Positions 16,504 through 25,435 of a stretch of DNA of 64,000 nt are shown here, piece by piece. The stretch is taken from NCBI GenBank assembly GCA_015057825.1, contig SVDN01000010.1, positions 28,710-92,709 of the forward strand. Direction: 5' to 3'. The notes beneath the pieces were generated by a model, which ran no database searches, was not told the DNA's origin, and saw only the letters and a list, made by a program, of their open reading frames with translations. The position numbers and the translations under genes are program-made. Numbering within the stretch: position 1 is the stretch's first letter; each line of letters starts with the position of its first letter. The stretch comes from Lachnospiraceae bacterium. Its GTDB lineage: Bacteria; Bacillota; Clostridia; Lachnospirales; Lachnospiraceae.

Positions 16504-18921
16504 ATGGCAACACCTTACAATCACGTTGAAATCGAAAAAAGATGGCGTAAAAACTGGGAAGAGCACCCTATTAACGTTAACGACGGCAAAAAGAAGAAAT
16601 ACTACTGCTTGGATATGTTCCCATATCCTTCGGGTTCGGGTCTTCATGTTGGTCACTGGAGAGGCTATGTAATCAGTGACGTTTGGAGCCGTTACAAAAT
16701 GCTTCAGGGCTACTATCTTATTCATCCGATGGGATGGGATGCTTTCGGTCTTCCGGCTGAAAACTACGCTATTAAAATGGGCGTTCATCCTGCAAAATCA
16801 ACTGCACAAAACATTGCAAACATCAAACGTCAGATTAACGAAATCGCAGCTATTTACGATTGGGACAGAGAAGTAAACACAACAGATCCTAACTTCTACA
16901 AATGGACTCAGTGGATTTTCGTTAAGATGTTCAAAGAAGGTCTTGCCTACGAAAAGGAAATGCCTATCAACTGGTGTCCTTCATGTAAGACAGGTCTTGC
17001 AAACGAAGAAGTTGTTGATGGCAAATGCGAGCGTTGCGGTGCTGAGGTTACAAAGAAAAACCTTCGTCAGTGGATGCTTCGTATTACAAAATATGCTGAC
17101 AGACTTTTAAACGATCTTGATAAGCTCGATTGGCCCGAGAAGGTTAAAAAGATGCAGAGCGACTGGATCGGTAAATCATACGGTGCCGAAATCGACTTCA
17201 AGGTAGACGGCACAGACAAGCAGATTACTGTTTACACAACACGTCCTGACACACTTTATGGTGCAACATTTATGGTTCTTGCACCTGAGCATGCTTTGGC
17301 AAAAGAAATCGCAACACCGGAGCAGAAAGCGGCAGTTGAGGATTACATCTACAAAGCAAGCGTCAAATCATCCGTTGACCGTCTTCAGGACAAGGAAAAA
17401 ACAGGTGTGTTCACAGGCGCTTATGCAATCAACCCATTAAACGGAGCCAAAACACCAATCTGGCTTTCAGACTACGTTTTGGCCGATTACGGTACAGGCG
17501 CTATCATGTGCGTTCCTGCTCATGATACTCGTGACTTCGAATTTGCCAAGAAGTTCGACCTTCCTATCGTTCAGGTTATTGCAAAAGACGGCAAAGAAAT
17601 CGAAAACCAGACTGAAGCTTACACAGAAAGCGGTATTGTTATAAATTCAGGTGACTGGACAGGCAGAGATTCTGCTGAACTTAAAAAGACAGCACCTGAA
17701 GAAATCGAGAAAAAGGGCCTTGGTAAAAAGAAAGTTAATTACAAACTTCGTGACTGGGTATTCTCACGTCAGCGTTACTGGGGCGAGCCTATTCCTATCG
17801 TTCACTGCGAAAAATGCGGCGCTGTTCCTGTTCCGGAAGATCAGTTGCCACTTCTTCTTCCTGAGGTTGAAAGCTACCAGCCTACAGGTACGGGTGAGTC
17901 ACCGCTTGCGGACATCACCGATTGGGTAAACACAACATGTCCTTGCTGCGGCGGCCCTGCAAAACGCGAGACAAACACTATGCCTCAGTGGGCAGGTTCC
18001 AGCTGGTACTTCTTAAGATATGTTGATAATAAGAACGACAAAGCTTTGGTAGATAGAAAGATTGCGGATGAAATGCTTCCTGTTGATATGTATATCGGCG
18101 GTGTTGAGCATGCGGTTCTTCATCTCCTTTATTCAAGATTCTACACCAAATTTCTTAAGGATATCGGTGTAATCGACTTTGATGAACCATTCACCAAGCT
18201 CTTCAACCAGGGTATGATTACGGGTAAAAACGGCATAAAGATGAGTAAATCTAAAGGTAATGTTGTTTCACCCGATGATTTGGTTCGCGATTACGGTTGC
18301 GATTCCTTAAGACTTTACGAGCTTTTCGTAGGCCCACCTGAACTTGATTCGGAATGGGACGACAGAGGCATCGACGGTGTTTATCGTTTCATCAACCGTT
18401 TCTGGAATCTTGTTATGGATAACAAGGATTGGGGTAAAGAAGCTACTAAAGAAATGGTTAAGACTCGTCACCGCATGGTACACGACATCACACAGCGTCT
18501 TGAGTCATTCAGCTTAAATACCGTTATTTCCGGTTTCATGGAATACAACAACAAGCTTATTGACATCGCAAAACGCGAAGGTGGCGTGGACAAAGAAACA
18601 TTAACTGCTTTCGTTAAGATGATTGCACCTTTCGCGCCACACATCGGTGAAGAGCTTTGGAAAGAGCTTGGCCATGAAGAAAGCGTATTTGACGCAAAAT
18701 ACGGATGGCCTACATTCGACGAAAACGAAATGAAAGACGACGAAATCGAAATCGCCGTTCAAATAAACGGAAAAACAAAAGCAACAACAACAATCCCTGC
18801 AGATTGCAGCAAAGAAGATGCAATCGCAGCCGGCAAAGCAGCCCTCGGCGACAAGCTTACAGGCAACATAGTAAAAGAAATCTATGTACCGGGAAGGATA
18901 GTTAATATTGTTGCCAAGTAA
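16504..18921 (+). CDS. leuS: Leucyl-tRNA synthetase
   Basis: 805 residues, the usual bacterial length. Class I marks: HVGH within PYPSGSGLHVGHWRGY (about residues 40-55) and KMSKSKGN (about residue 580). The CP1 editing domain lies between, with TTRPDTLYGATFMVLAPEH and GTGAIMCVPAHDTRDFEFA. Two CxxC pairs (CPSCKTG, CERCG) form the zinc part. The ATG at 16504 sits 8 nt after AGGAG; the ATG at 16498 is too close to it. Expression is controlled by the T-box leader directly upstream. Confidence 0.98.
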   Translation: MATPYNHVEIEKRWRKNWEEHPINVNDGKKKKYYCLDMFPYPSGSGLHVGHWRGYVISDVWSRYKMLQGYYLIHPMGWDAFGLPAENYAIKMGVHPAKSTAQNIANIKRQINEIAAIYDWDREVNTTDPNFYKWTQWIFVKMFKEGLAYEKEMPINWCPSCKTGLANEEVVDGKCERCGAEVTKKNLRQWMLRITKYADRLLNDLDKLDWPEKVKKMQSDWIGKSYGAEIDFKVDGTDKQITVYTTRPDTLYGATFMVLAPEHALAKEIATPEQKAAVEDYIYKASVKSSVDRLQDKEKTGVFTGAYAINPLNGAKTPIWLSDYVLADYGTGAIMCVPAHDTRDFEFAKKFDLPIVQVIAKDGKEIENQTEAYTESGIVINSGDWTGRDSAELKKTAPEEIEKKGLGKKKVNYKLRDWVFSRQRYWGEPIPIVHCEKCGAVPVPEDQLPLLLPEVESYQPTGTGESPLADITDWVNTTCPCCGGPAKRETNTMPQWAGSSWYFLRYVDNKNDKALVDRKIADEMLPVDMYIGGVEHAVLHLLYSRFYTKFLKDIGVIDFDEPFTKLFNQGMITGKNGIKMSKSKGNVVSPDDLVRDYGCDSLRLYELFVGPPELDSEWDDRGIDGVYRFINRFWNLVMDNKDWGKEATKEMVKTRHRMVHDITQRLESFSLNTVISGFMEYNNKLIDIAKREGGVDKETLTAFVKMIAPFAPHIGEELWKELGHEESVFDAKYGWPTFDENEMKDDEIEIAVQINGKTKATTTIPADCSKEDAIAAGKAALGDKLTGNIVKEIYVPGRIVNIVAK

Positions 18922-18932
18922 TTGTATCAAGC

Positions 18933-18970
18933 AAAAAAGCCTGCCATTTTTTACATGGTGAGGCTTTTTT
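18933..18970 (+). terminator. Terminator of leuS
   Basis: AAAAAAGCCTGCCAT pairs with ATGGTGAGGCTTTTTT 11 nt after the stop. Confidence 0.88.
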
Positions 18971-19021
18971 ATTTGATATGTAAAAAACTATGAGGAAGAA
19001 GCATTCTTTCTCTATTTTTTG

Positions 19022-19050
19022 TTGTAATGCATCAAAAAATAATTTATAAT
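19022..19050 (+). promoter_or_regulatory. Promoter of FapA-like gene
   Basis: TTGTAA, 17 bp, TATAAT (19045-19050), about 72 nt before the ATG at 19122. Confidence 0.7.
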
Positions 19051-19121
19051 TAATATGTACAAGTGGGGCAAAGCATTTTGCGAACGTCAAACATTACTTG
19101 GTAATAATTGGGAGCATAATT

Positions 19122-20867
19122 ATGGATGAGTTCGAAAAGCTGGAAAAGTACACAGGGGAAGACGAAGAAACACCGACCAAAGCATCATCTGCTTTAGGTC
19201 TTAATCTTGATGACATTTCAGAAGATGAGCTGATGGCTATCTACGCCAAATTAACAGGCAAAATCCGCGAGAAAAAACAAGAGAAAAAACAAGAACAAAA
19301 AGAAAAAAGAGAGCAATACTTTGCGGGCGACGAGGATGAACACGTAGCTACAATCGAGGCTGAGCGCGATGAAAACGGCCTTACGGTTACGGATTATTTA
19401 AGAAAAGTGTCCGATGAAGACGACGATCTTGATACATCCCTCAAAGATTTATTCGATAATGTAAGAAGAGAAACAGGCATTCGCGTAGATGAAGATGGAA
19501 TGCATGCTTATTTATATATGGAATTTTCTGAGTCTACACAGGCCCATTTCTACACGGAAGAGGAAATAAATGTCCTTATTCACGACAACGGCATAAACAC
19601 AGGCGTAATGAAAGAAGAACTGGAGCGCGCAATCAACGATCATCAATACAACGAAGAGGTTTTGATTGCTCAGGGCAAGCCTGCCGTTGATGGCATTGAC
19701 GGACATTTTGAGTTTTATTTTAACGAAAAAAGCAACAATGTTCCTCGCGAAAAAAGCGACGGAAGTATAGATTACAGAAATGTTTACAACTTTGAATTTG
19801 TAAAAGAAAACCAAAAGATTGCGGAATATATTCCGGCAACCAACGGAACTTACGGGGTAACCGTATTCGGTCAGCTTGTTAAGCCTAAACAGGGCAAAAA
19901 CCTGCAAAGGCTCCACGGCAAGGGATTCAGAATAGAAGAAAACACCTACTATTCAAACATGCATGGCATGATTGAACTCAGAGACGGAGACAGCCTTTAT
20001 ATAGACAATGTCTTGGAGGTTAAGAGTGATGTTGATTATTCCGTTGGTAATATTGAGTTTGACGGTGATGTAATGGTGCGCGGAAGCCTTATGCGCGGCT
20101 TCGAAATCAAAGCAACCGGAAATGTTATCGTAGAAGGCGTTGTGGAAGGCGCAACCATTGAATCGGAACGTGACATAGTCTTAAGAAGCGGCATGACCGG
20201 CGACGGAATAGGCACATTAAAAGCCGGCGGTACCATTGTGGGACGTTTCTTCGAACGTGTAAATATCGAATGCATAGAGGATTTGTTCTGCGATTATTTG
20301 CTTAATTGCAATGTGTCCAGTATGGGCGTTGTAATGGTTAGAGGTAAGGATTATACCGGTATTATCGGTGGTAATGTCAGAGCTCTTATGGGCGTTGATT
20401 CCGATATTATCGGAAACGAAATAGAAATCAAAACTCACGTAAGTGTGGGTGTGGATAAAGAACTTGTGCAAAAGCACAATCAGATTTCCAAGCAGATTAA
20501 TACCGAAAGCGATGTTATCAAGTCTTTGGATCAAAAGATTAAAGTGGTTAAAGACAATCCGGATAAAGCGGAGTACTGCCTTGATTTGCTTAAACAGCGT
20601 ATCAAGTCGGACAAATTAAAAACCTCTCTTATGGATGAGCTTTACGAGCTGAAAAGGCTTATGGCCAATTCAACGAAAGCCGCCATTGCCGTTGGCGGTA
20701 TAATGTATCCGCGAACCACCATTGAGATTAACGGCCAGGCAAGGTTCATAAAAGAGCAAATGCGCCGCGTGCTCATTACTCTGGATGACGGTAAGTTGCA
20801 GTATTACAAGTATACGGACAATGTTGTGGCAAGAAATTTAAATGACAGAAATAAAGATAAAAAATAA
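19122..20867 (+). CDS. FapA/DUF342-family protein
   Basis: 581 residues from ATG 19122 (GGGAG 7 nt upstream). The first 95 residues are charged and include a K/E/Q-rich stretch. The middle matches the FapA (flagellar assembly protein A) family: ANDHQYNEE-type N block, then a right-handed helix-like region with repeated units such as VGNIEFDGDVMVRG, FEIKATGNVIVEGVVE and TIKAGG-type turns. A coiled coil follows near residues 455-535. FapA-like proteins bind cell-pole or surface factors; here there are no flagellar neighbours. Role unknown. Confidence 0.8.
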   Translation: MDEFEKLEKYTGEDEETPTKASSALGLNLDDISEDELMAIYAKLTGKIREKKQEKKQEQKEKREQYFAGDEDEHVATIEAERDENGLTVTDYLRKVSDEDDDLDTSLKDLFDNVRRETGIRVDEDGMHAYLYMEFSESTQAHFYTEEEINVLIHDNGINTGVMKEELERAINDHQYNEEVLIAQGKPAVDGIDGHFEFYFNEKSNNVPREKSDGSIDYRNVYNFEFVKENQKIAEYIPATNGTYGVTVFGQLVKPKQGKNLQRLHGKGFRIEENTYYSNMHGMIELRDGDSLYIDNVLEVKSDVDYSVGNIEFDGDVMVRGSLMRGFEIKATGNVIVEGVVEGATIESERDIVLRSGMTGDGIGTLKAGGTIVGRFFERVNIECIEDLFCDYLLNCNVSSMGVVMVRGKDYTGIIGGNVRALMGVDSDIIGNEIEIKTHVSVGVDKELVQKHNQISKQINTESDVIKSLDQKIKVVKDNPDKAEYCLDLLKQRIKSDKLKTSLMDELYELKRLMANSTKAAIAVGGIMYPRTTIEINGQARFIKEQMRRVLITLDDGKLQYYKYTDNVVARNLNDRNKDKK

Positions 20868-20895
20868 AGGGTTGACTTACATTATGTCAACCCTT
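20866..20895. terminator. Terminator between FapA-like and CNNM genes
   Basis: AAAGGGTTGAC pairs with GTCAACCCTT. The hairpin overlaps the last codons of the minus-strand gene and is followed on that strand by a T-rich run. Confidence 0.85.
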
Positions 20896-22124
20896 ACTTT
20901 ATCTATTCTTTTATTATCAACCGATTCAACCGAAAGCTTTACATTTCCTGTGAAAACCACATCTCCCGCTTTTGGAATTCGATCGATTTTTCCCATTATA
21001 TAACCGCCGATTGTTTCATAATCGTCAGACTCTAAGGAAGTGCCCAAATTGTCATTAAAATCGTCAAGTCGCATCTGACCTTCAACCACATATTCGTTGT
21101 CTCCGGCTTGCTGCAGTTCGTCGAATTCGTCGGCATCGTATTCGTCTCTGATTTCGCCCACAATTTCTTCAAGCAAATCTTCCAAAGTGATAATGCCCAC
21201 GGCTGCGCCGTATTCGTCAATAACTATCATCATGCTGACAGCGTCTTTTTTCATTTCCAACATCAATTCGCTAAGGGGCTTGCCTTCAAATGTGAAGTGG
21301 GCCTCACGAAGAAAATCTCTGACATTAAAAGGCTCATCTTGTTTATAAAGAACAAGATCTTTCATATTGATGATTCCCACAATGTTTTCCGTGGAGTCCT
21401 CATACACCGGCATTCTGGTGTACATTTCTTCTTTGAATATTGCCATAAGTTCTTCGTAAGAAGCGTTTATGTCCACACAGGTGACGTCAATCTTTGGAAC
21501 CATTATATCTTCGGCCTTGTCGTCGCCGAAATCTATAAGGTTGTTGATGATTTTCTTTTCCTGTTCCTCCAAAACACCTTCTTCGTGACTTACATCCACA
21601 ATGGAACGAAGCTCGCTTTCCGTAATTGCTTGTTCTCTGGCTTTGGTATTTATTTTAAACAACTTCATTACAAAAAAGGCCAAACTGTTTATTATCCAGA
21701 TGATCGGAGTGAAGATAATTGTTATAATATATATGATTCGTGCATATCGTATTGCCATTTTTTCAGCGTTGATGCTGGCTGCCGTTTTCGGGGTTATCTC
21801 GCCGAAAATCAGCACAACAACCGTGATTATGGCGGTGCCGATGGTAATACCGATATTACCGAAAAGCTTTTGCGCCAAAATCGTGGTAAGAGAGGAAACA
21901 ATAATATTTACGATATTGTTGCCTATCAAAATGGTGCTTAGCATTTTGCTTTGGTTTTCCAATAATTTAAGCAAAAGCTTTGCTTTTTCGTTTCCTTCGT
22001 CCGCCAGATTTCGAATCTTAATCTTGCTTGCACTCATCATGGCCGTTTCCGCCGATGAAAAGAAAGCCGAAAAAGCGATTAATGCAAAGATTATTAAAAG
22101 AATCACTATAGAGACCGTGTCCAA
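20877..22124 (-). CDS. CNNM/CorC-type membrane transporter (DUF21-CBS-CorC_C)
   Basis: 415 residues. Residues 1-150 contain a DUF21 domain with three or four membrane helices, including SSAETAMMSASKIK and GEITPKTAA. About 190-320 are a CBS pair with the conserved MVPKIDVTCVD and DEYGAAVGIITLEDLLEEI. The last 80 residues are the CorC_HlyC domain (VVEGQMRLDDFND, YETIGGYI). The family exports or controls Mg2+ or related ions; the older name is hemolysin-like. Monocistronic, tail-to-tail with the FapA-like gene. A likely ribosome site AAGGAGG lies just upstream of the ATG at 22124. Confidence 0.93.
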   Translation of the reverse strand: MDTVSIVILLIIFALIAFSAFFSSAETAMMSASKIKIRNLADEGNEKAKLLLKLLENQSKMLSTILIGNNIVNIIVSSLTTILAQKLFGNIGITIGTAIITVVVLIFGEITPKTAASINAEKMAIRYARIIYIITIIFTPIIWIINSLAFFVMKLFKINTKAREQAITESELRSIVDVSHEEGVLEEQEKKIINNLIDFGDDKAEDIMVPKIDVTCVDINASYEELMAIFKEEMYTRMPVYEDSTENIVGIINMKDLVLYKQDEPFNVRDFLREAHFTFEGKPLSELMLEMKKDAVSMMIVIDEYGAAVGIITLEDLLEEIVGEIRDEYDADEFDELQQAGDNEYVVEGQMRLDDFNDNLGTSLESDDYETIGGYIMGKIDRIPKAGDVVFTGNVKLSVESVDNKRIDKVRVDIM

Positions 22125-22178
22125 ATAAATCCTCCTTAAAATTTAAATACCGGCCCGCAAAAATCGGACCGATAATTA

Positions 22179-23276
22179 TTAAACGTTAAATCTGAACAAT
22201 ATAACATCGCCGTCCTGAACGACGTAATCTTTTCCTTCCATTCTGACAAGACCTTTGTCTCTTGCGGCCGCATATGTTCCGCAATCCAAAAGTTCCTGAT
22301 AGTTAATGACTTCCGCTTTGATAAATCCGCGCTCGAAGTCGGAGTGAATTTTGCCCGCAGCTCCCGGAGCTTTGGTGCCTTTTGTAATGGTCCAGGCACG
22401 GGTTTCTTGCTTGCCGGCGGTTAAGTAACTGATAAGGCCAAGAAGTGAATAGCTTGCTGTGATTAACTTATCAAGACCCGATTCTTCAAGACCCAAGTCA
22501 GCCAAAAATTCAGCTTTTTCATCATCATCAAGTTCCGAAATTTCCTGCTCGATTTGCGCGCAAATTGTAAAGGCTTCGCTGCCGTTTGCTTTTGCAAATT
22601 CTTTAACTTTTGCAACGTGTGGATTTGAAGCACCGTCGTCCGCCAAATCGTCTTCCGATACGTTTGCCGCATAAATAACCGGCTTGCCGGTAAGAAGATT
22701 GTATTCTTTTAACCAGCCGATTTCATCTTCGTCTTCCGTTTTATAAGTAATGGCAAGATTGCCGGCTTCAAGATGAGCTTTTAATGCCTCCTGAAGAGCA
22801 AGCTCTTTTGCCAATGTCTTGTCGTTTCTTGCACCGCGGGTCGTTTTTGCGATGCGTTTTTCCAATGTTTCGATATCGGAAAACATAAGCTCTAAGTTGA
22901 TGGTTTCTATATCGCGCATAGGATCTACGCTTCCGTCAACGTGAACGATATTTGTATCTTCAAAACATCTTACAACATGGACAATGGCATCAACCTCGCG
23001 GATGTTGCCAAGGAACTGATTACCCAGACCTTCACCTTTTGATGCGCCTTTAACAAGGCCCGCAATATCAACAAATTCGATTGTTGCAGGTGTGATTTTA
23101 TCCGAATCATATAAATTTGCAAGCAGGTCAAGACGTTTGTCCGGAACGGCTACGATACCGATATTTGCATCGATTGTACAGAAAGGGTAGTTTGCACTTT
23201 CCGCGCCTGCTTTTGTAAGTGAATTAAATAATGTGCTTTTACCTACGTTTGGTAAACCAACGATTCCAAGTTTCAT
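22179..23276 (-). CDS. ychF: Ribosome-binding ATPase YchF
   Basis: 365 residues, typical for YchF. G1 is GLPNVGKSTLFN, G3 is DIAGLVKGASKGEGLGNQFL, and the expected NVSEDD-type stretch replaces NKxD, in line with ATP preference. A coiled coil follows the G domain, and the C-terminal TGS-like domain has RAWTI..GTKAPGAAG.IHSDFE.GFI.AEV. Start ATG at 23276 follows AAGGAG. Not essential in known bacteria but very conserved. Confidence 0.97.
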   Translation of the reverse strand: MKLGIVGLPNVGKSTLFNSLTKAGAESANYPFCTIDANIGIVAVPDKRLDLLANLYDSDKITPATIEFVDIAGLVKGASKGEGLGNQFLGNIREVDAIVHVVRCFEDTNIVHVDGSVDPMRDIETINLELMFSDIETLEKRIAKTTRGARNDKTLAKELALQEALKAHLEAGNLAITYKTEDEDEIGWLKEYNLLTGKPVIYAANVSEDDLADDGASNPHVAKVKEFAKANGSEAFTICAQIEQEISELDDDEKAEFLADLGLEESGLDKLITASYSLLGLISYLTAGKQETRAWTITKGTKAPGAAGKIHSDFERGFIKAEVINYQELLDCGTYAAARDKGLVRMEGKDYVVQDGDVILFRFNV

Positions 23277-23394
23277 ATTTTATAAAATCTCCTTAAATAT
23301 AAGCAATAATCCATTTCATATATTAACACACAATGGGAATATTTGCTACCGACAATAAATTTTAAGCAATAAATTTCGACTCCCCAAAACAAAG

Positions 23395-23459
23395 TTACAT
23401 AATCATGAAAAAAGTTTAAATTTCCGCGAAAATATCGAAAAAAACACTTGATTATGTAA
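23395..23459. repeat. Inverted repeat over the mraZ -35 region
   Basis: TTACATAATCA (23395-23405) and TGATTATGTAA (23449-23459) are perfect 11-bp inverted copies. The right arm overlaps the -35 of the mraZ promoter, so an operator function is possible. Confidence 0.5.
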
Positions 23460-23476
23460 ACGTTTTGGTGTAGAAT
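23448..23476 (+). promoter_or_regulatory. Promoter of the division and cell-wall cluster
   Basis: TTGATT (23448-23453), 17 bp, TAGAAT (23471-23476). The MraZ boxes begin right after the -10. Confidence 0.75.
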
Positions 23477-23477
23477 G

Positions 23478-23522
23478 GTGGTAAGAAGTGGTAGAAAGTG
23501 GTGCTCTGTGGTAAGAAAGTGG
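23478..23522 (+). promoter_or_regulatory. MraZ operator: five GTGG boxes
   Basis: GTGG occurs at 23478, 23488, 23498, 23508 and 23519, so about one box per DNA turn. MraZ binds clusters of TGG-type direct repeats upstream of its own gene and represses the cluster. The boxes lie over the transcript start, fitting autorepression. Confidence 0.85.
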
Positions 23523-23557
23523 AGGACGATTTAAGAACCACCGATTAGGAGTATGGG

Positions 23558-23989
23558 ATGTTTATAGGAGAATACAATCATTCAATCGATGCAAAAGGCC
23601 GAGTGATAGTACCTTCAAAGTTCAGGGAGCAGTTAGATGATATCTGCTTTGCCACAAAAGGACTTGATGGGTGCTTGTTTGTGTTTCCTAAAACAGAATG
23701 GGAAGCCTTTGAAGAAAAGTTAAAAGGACTTCCGGTCTCCAACAAAGAAGCCCGTAAATTCGCAAGATTTTTCTTGACGGGCGCAGCGGAAATAGAAATC
23801 GACAAACAGGGCCGAGCTCTTATACCGGCAAATCTTAGGGAATTCGCAAAACTGGGAAAAGAAGTTTGCTTGGTGGGCGTTTCCGGAAGATTCGAAATCT
23901 GGAACAAGGATGCTTGGGAAGAATCAAATACATTTGACAACGTGGATGAAATAGCAGAACACATGGGAGAATGGGGATTTGAAATTTAG
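23558..23989 (+). CDS. mraZ: Transcriptional regulator MraZ
   Basis: 143 residues with the two AbrB-like swapped-hairpin repeats: [21 protein letters not shown] (residues 1-20) and [18 protein letters not shown] (about 75-92). MraZ is a ring-forming DNA-binding protein that controls the division and cell-wall cluster. Five GTGG boxes lie 35-80 nt upstream. The gene overlaps rsmH by 11 nt, so the two are translationally coupled. Confidence 0.97.
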   Translation: MFIGEYNHSIDAKGRVIVPSKFREQLDDICFATKGLDGCLFVFPKTEWEAFEEKLKGLPVSNKEARKFARFFLTGAAEIEIDKQGRALIPANLREFAKLGKEVCLVGVSGRFEIWNKDAWEESNTFDNVDEIAEHMGEWGFEI

Positions 23990-24920
23990 TCATAAGTCGG
24001 TTTTGTTAGACGAAACCATCGAAAGCTTAAATATAAAAGAAGACGGAATATATGTGGACGGAACCTTGGGAGGTGGCGGACACTCATACGAAATCTTAAA
24101 AAGACTCGGGCCTAAGGGCAGGCTAATCGGAATAGATCAGGATGAGGATGCCATAAAAGCCGCAAGCGAGCGCCTTAAAGAGTTTGAAGACAAGCTTACA
24201 ATCGTAAAAAGCAACTATTGCAATATTAAGCAAGTCCTTGAGGGTTTAAATATCGAAAAGGTCGACGGAATACTTTTGGACATCGGCGTTTCATCATATC
24301 AATTGGACAATTTGGAAAGAGGATTTTCCTACAAAAGCGATGCACCGCTGGATATGAGAATGGATAAAAGCGCAAGCCTTTCGGCAAAAGAAGTCATTAA
24401 CGAATATGACGAAACAGAGCTTTTCAAAGTCATTAAAAACTACGGCGAAGAAAAATTCGCAAAGAATATAGCAAAGCACATAGTCCTGGCAAGGAAAGAA
24501 AAAGCAATCGAAACAACGGGAGAACTTATCGAGATAATCAAAGCATCCATCCCCGCAAAATTGCAAACAGGCGGACATCCCGCAAAAAGAACTTTCCAAG
24601 CAATAAGAATCGAAGTCAACAAAGAGTTGGAAGTGTTGGAAAACACAATAGATACAATGATTGATTTTCTGAAGGACGGCGGAAGACTTTCCATAATAAC
24701 ATTCCATTCCTTGGAAGATCGAATAGTAAAAAACAAATTCAGAGACAACGAAGACCCATGCACCTGCCCGAAGGATTTTCCGGTTTGTGTATGCGGCAAA
24801 AAATCAAAAGGCAAAGTAATAACAAGAAAACCTATTGTTCCGAGCGATACGGAAATCAGTGAGAACAAAAGGGCGAAAAGTTCAAAGTTAAGAGTGTTTG
24901 AACGAAGAAGTATAGACTAG
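23979..24920 (+). CDS. rsmH: 16S rRNA m4C1402 methyltransferase RsmH
   Basis: 313 residues. SAM-binding block [10 protein letters not shown] (residues 28-37), [25 protein letters not shown] and [15 protein letters not shown] are family marks; [12 protein letters not shown] lies near residue 230. The enzyme methylates N4 of C1402 in 16S rRNA. It overlaps mraZ and lies in the standard mraZ-rsmH-ftsL-pbp order. Confidence 0.97.
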   Translation: MKFSHKSVLLDETIESLNIKEDGIYVDGTLGGGGHSYEILKRLGPKGRLIGIDQDEDAIKAASERLKEFEDKLTIVKSNYCNIKQVLEGLNIEKVDGILLDIGVSSYQLDNLERGFSYKSDAPLDMRMDKSASLSAKEVINEYDETELFKVIKNYGEEKFAKNIAKHIVLARKEKAIETTGELIEIIKASIPAKLQTGGHPAKRTFQAIRIEVNKELEVLENTIDTMIDFLKDGGRLSIITFHSLEDRIVKNKFRDNEDPCTCPKDFPVCVCGKKSKGKVITRKPIVPSDTEISENKRAKSSKLRVFERRSID

Positions 24921-24932
24921 GAAGTGTTTTAA

Positions 24933-25406
24933 ATGTCAAGGAAGAAACAAGCAAAATACAATGCAGAATTAAGAGAAATAATCAAAGTGGAAGGAAACAC
25001 ATTAAGAAAAGTTAATGCGGCTCCAAACTATGATGAAGATTATGACAGAGCGCCTAAAAGACAGCCTGCAAAGAGACATTCCAAAAAACTCGGATTTGCT
25101 CAGGTTGCTCTTGCAGCGGTATTTTTCGCATTCTTTGTGCTTGTTTGCGTCGGATATCTTAATGTTAATGCAGAAAATTCAAGAGTAAGATCCAACATTA
25201 CATCCCTTCAAACAAAGCTTGAAACAATCACTGCTCAGAACGATTCATTGGATTATTCCATCAACAGCTATGTTGATATAAATCATATAATAGATGTTGC
25301 AACAAACGACCTTGGTATGGTAAAAATATCTAAGGACAATATCAATACATATAAGAGTGCCGAATATGAATATATGCAGCAATATTCAAGCATTCCTACA
25401 AAATAA
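24933..25406 (+). CDS. FtsL-like division protein
   Basis: 157 residues: about 50 charged cytoplasmic residues, one membrane helix (VALAAVFFAFFVLVCVGYL, about 54-72), then a coiled coil (NSRVRSNITSLQTKLETITAQ) ending in an FtsL-like DLGMVKIS block. FtsL has little sequence conservation, so the call rests on topology and on its place between rsmH and the PBP gene. It would join the FtsQ/DivIB-FtsL-FtsB complex. Confidence 0.8.
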   Translation: MSRKKQAKYNAELREIIKVEGNTLRKVNAAPNYDEDYDRAPKRQPAKRHSKKLGFAQVALAAVFFAFFVLVCVGYLNVNAENSRVRSNITSLQTKLETITAQNDSLDYSINSYVDINHIIDVATNDLGMVKISKDNINTYKSAEYEYMQQYSSIPTK

Positions 25407-25435
25407 ATGTATTGCATGCCTTAGGGTGGTTAGTG

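Noticed and set aside
21108..21941. 277-codon plus-strand frame opposite the CNNM gene
   Set aside because: Antisense shadow with no ribosome site or domain.
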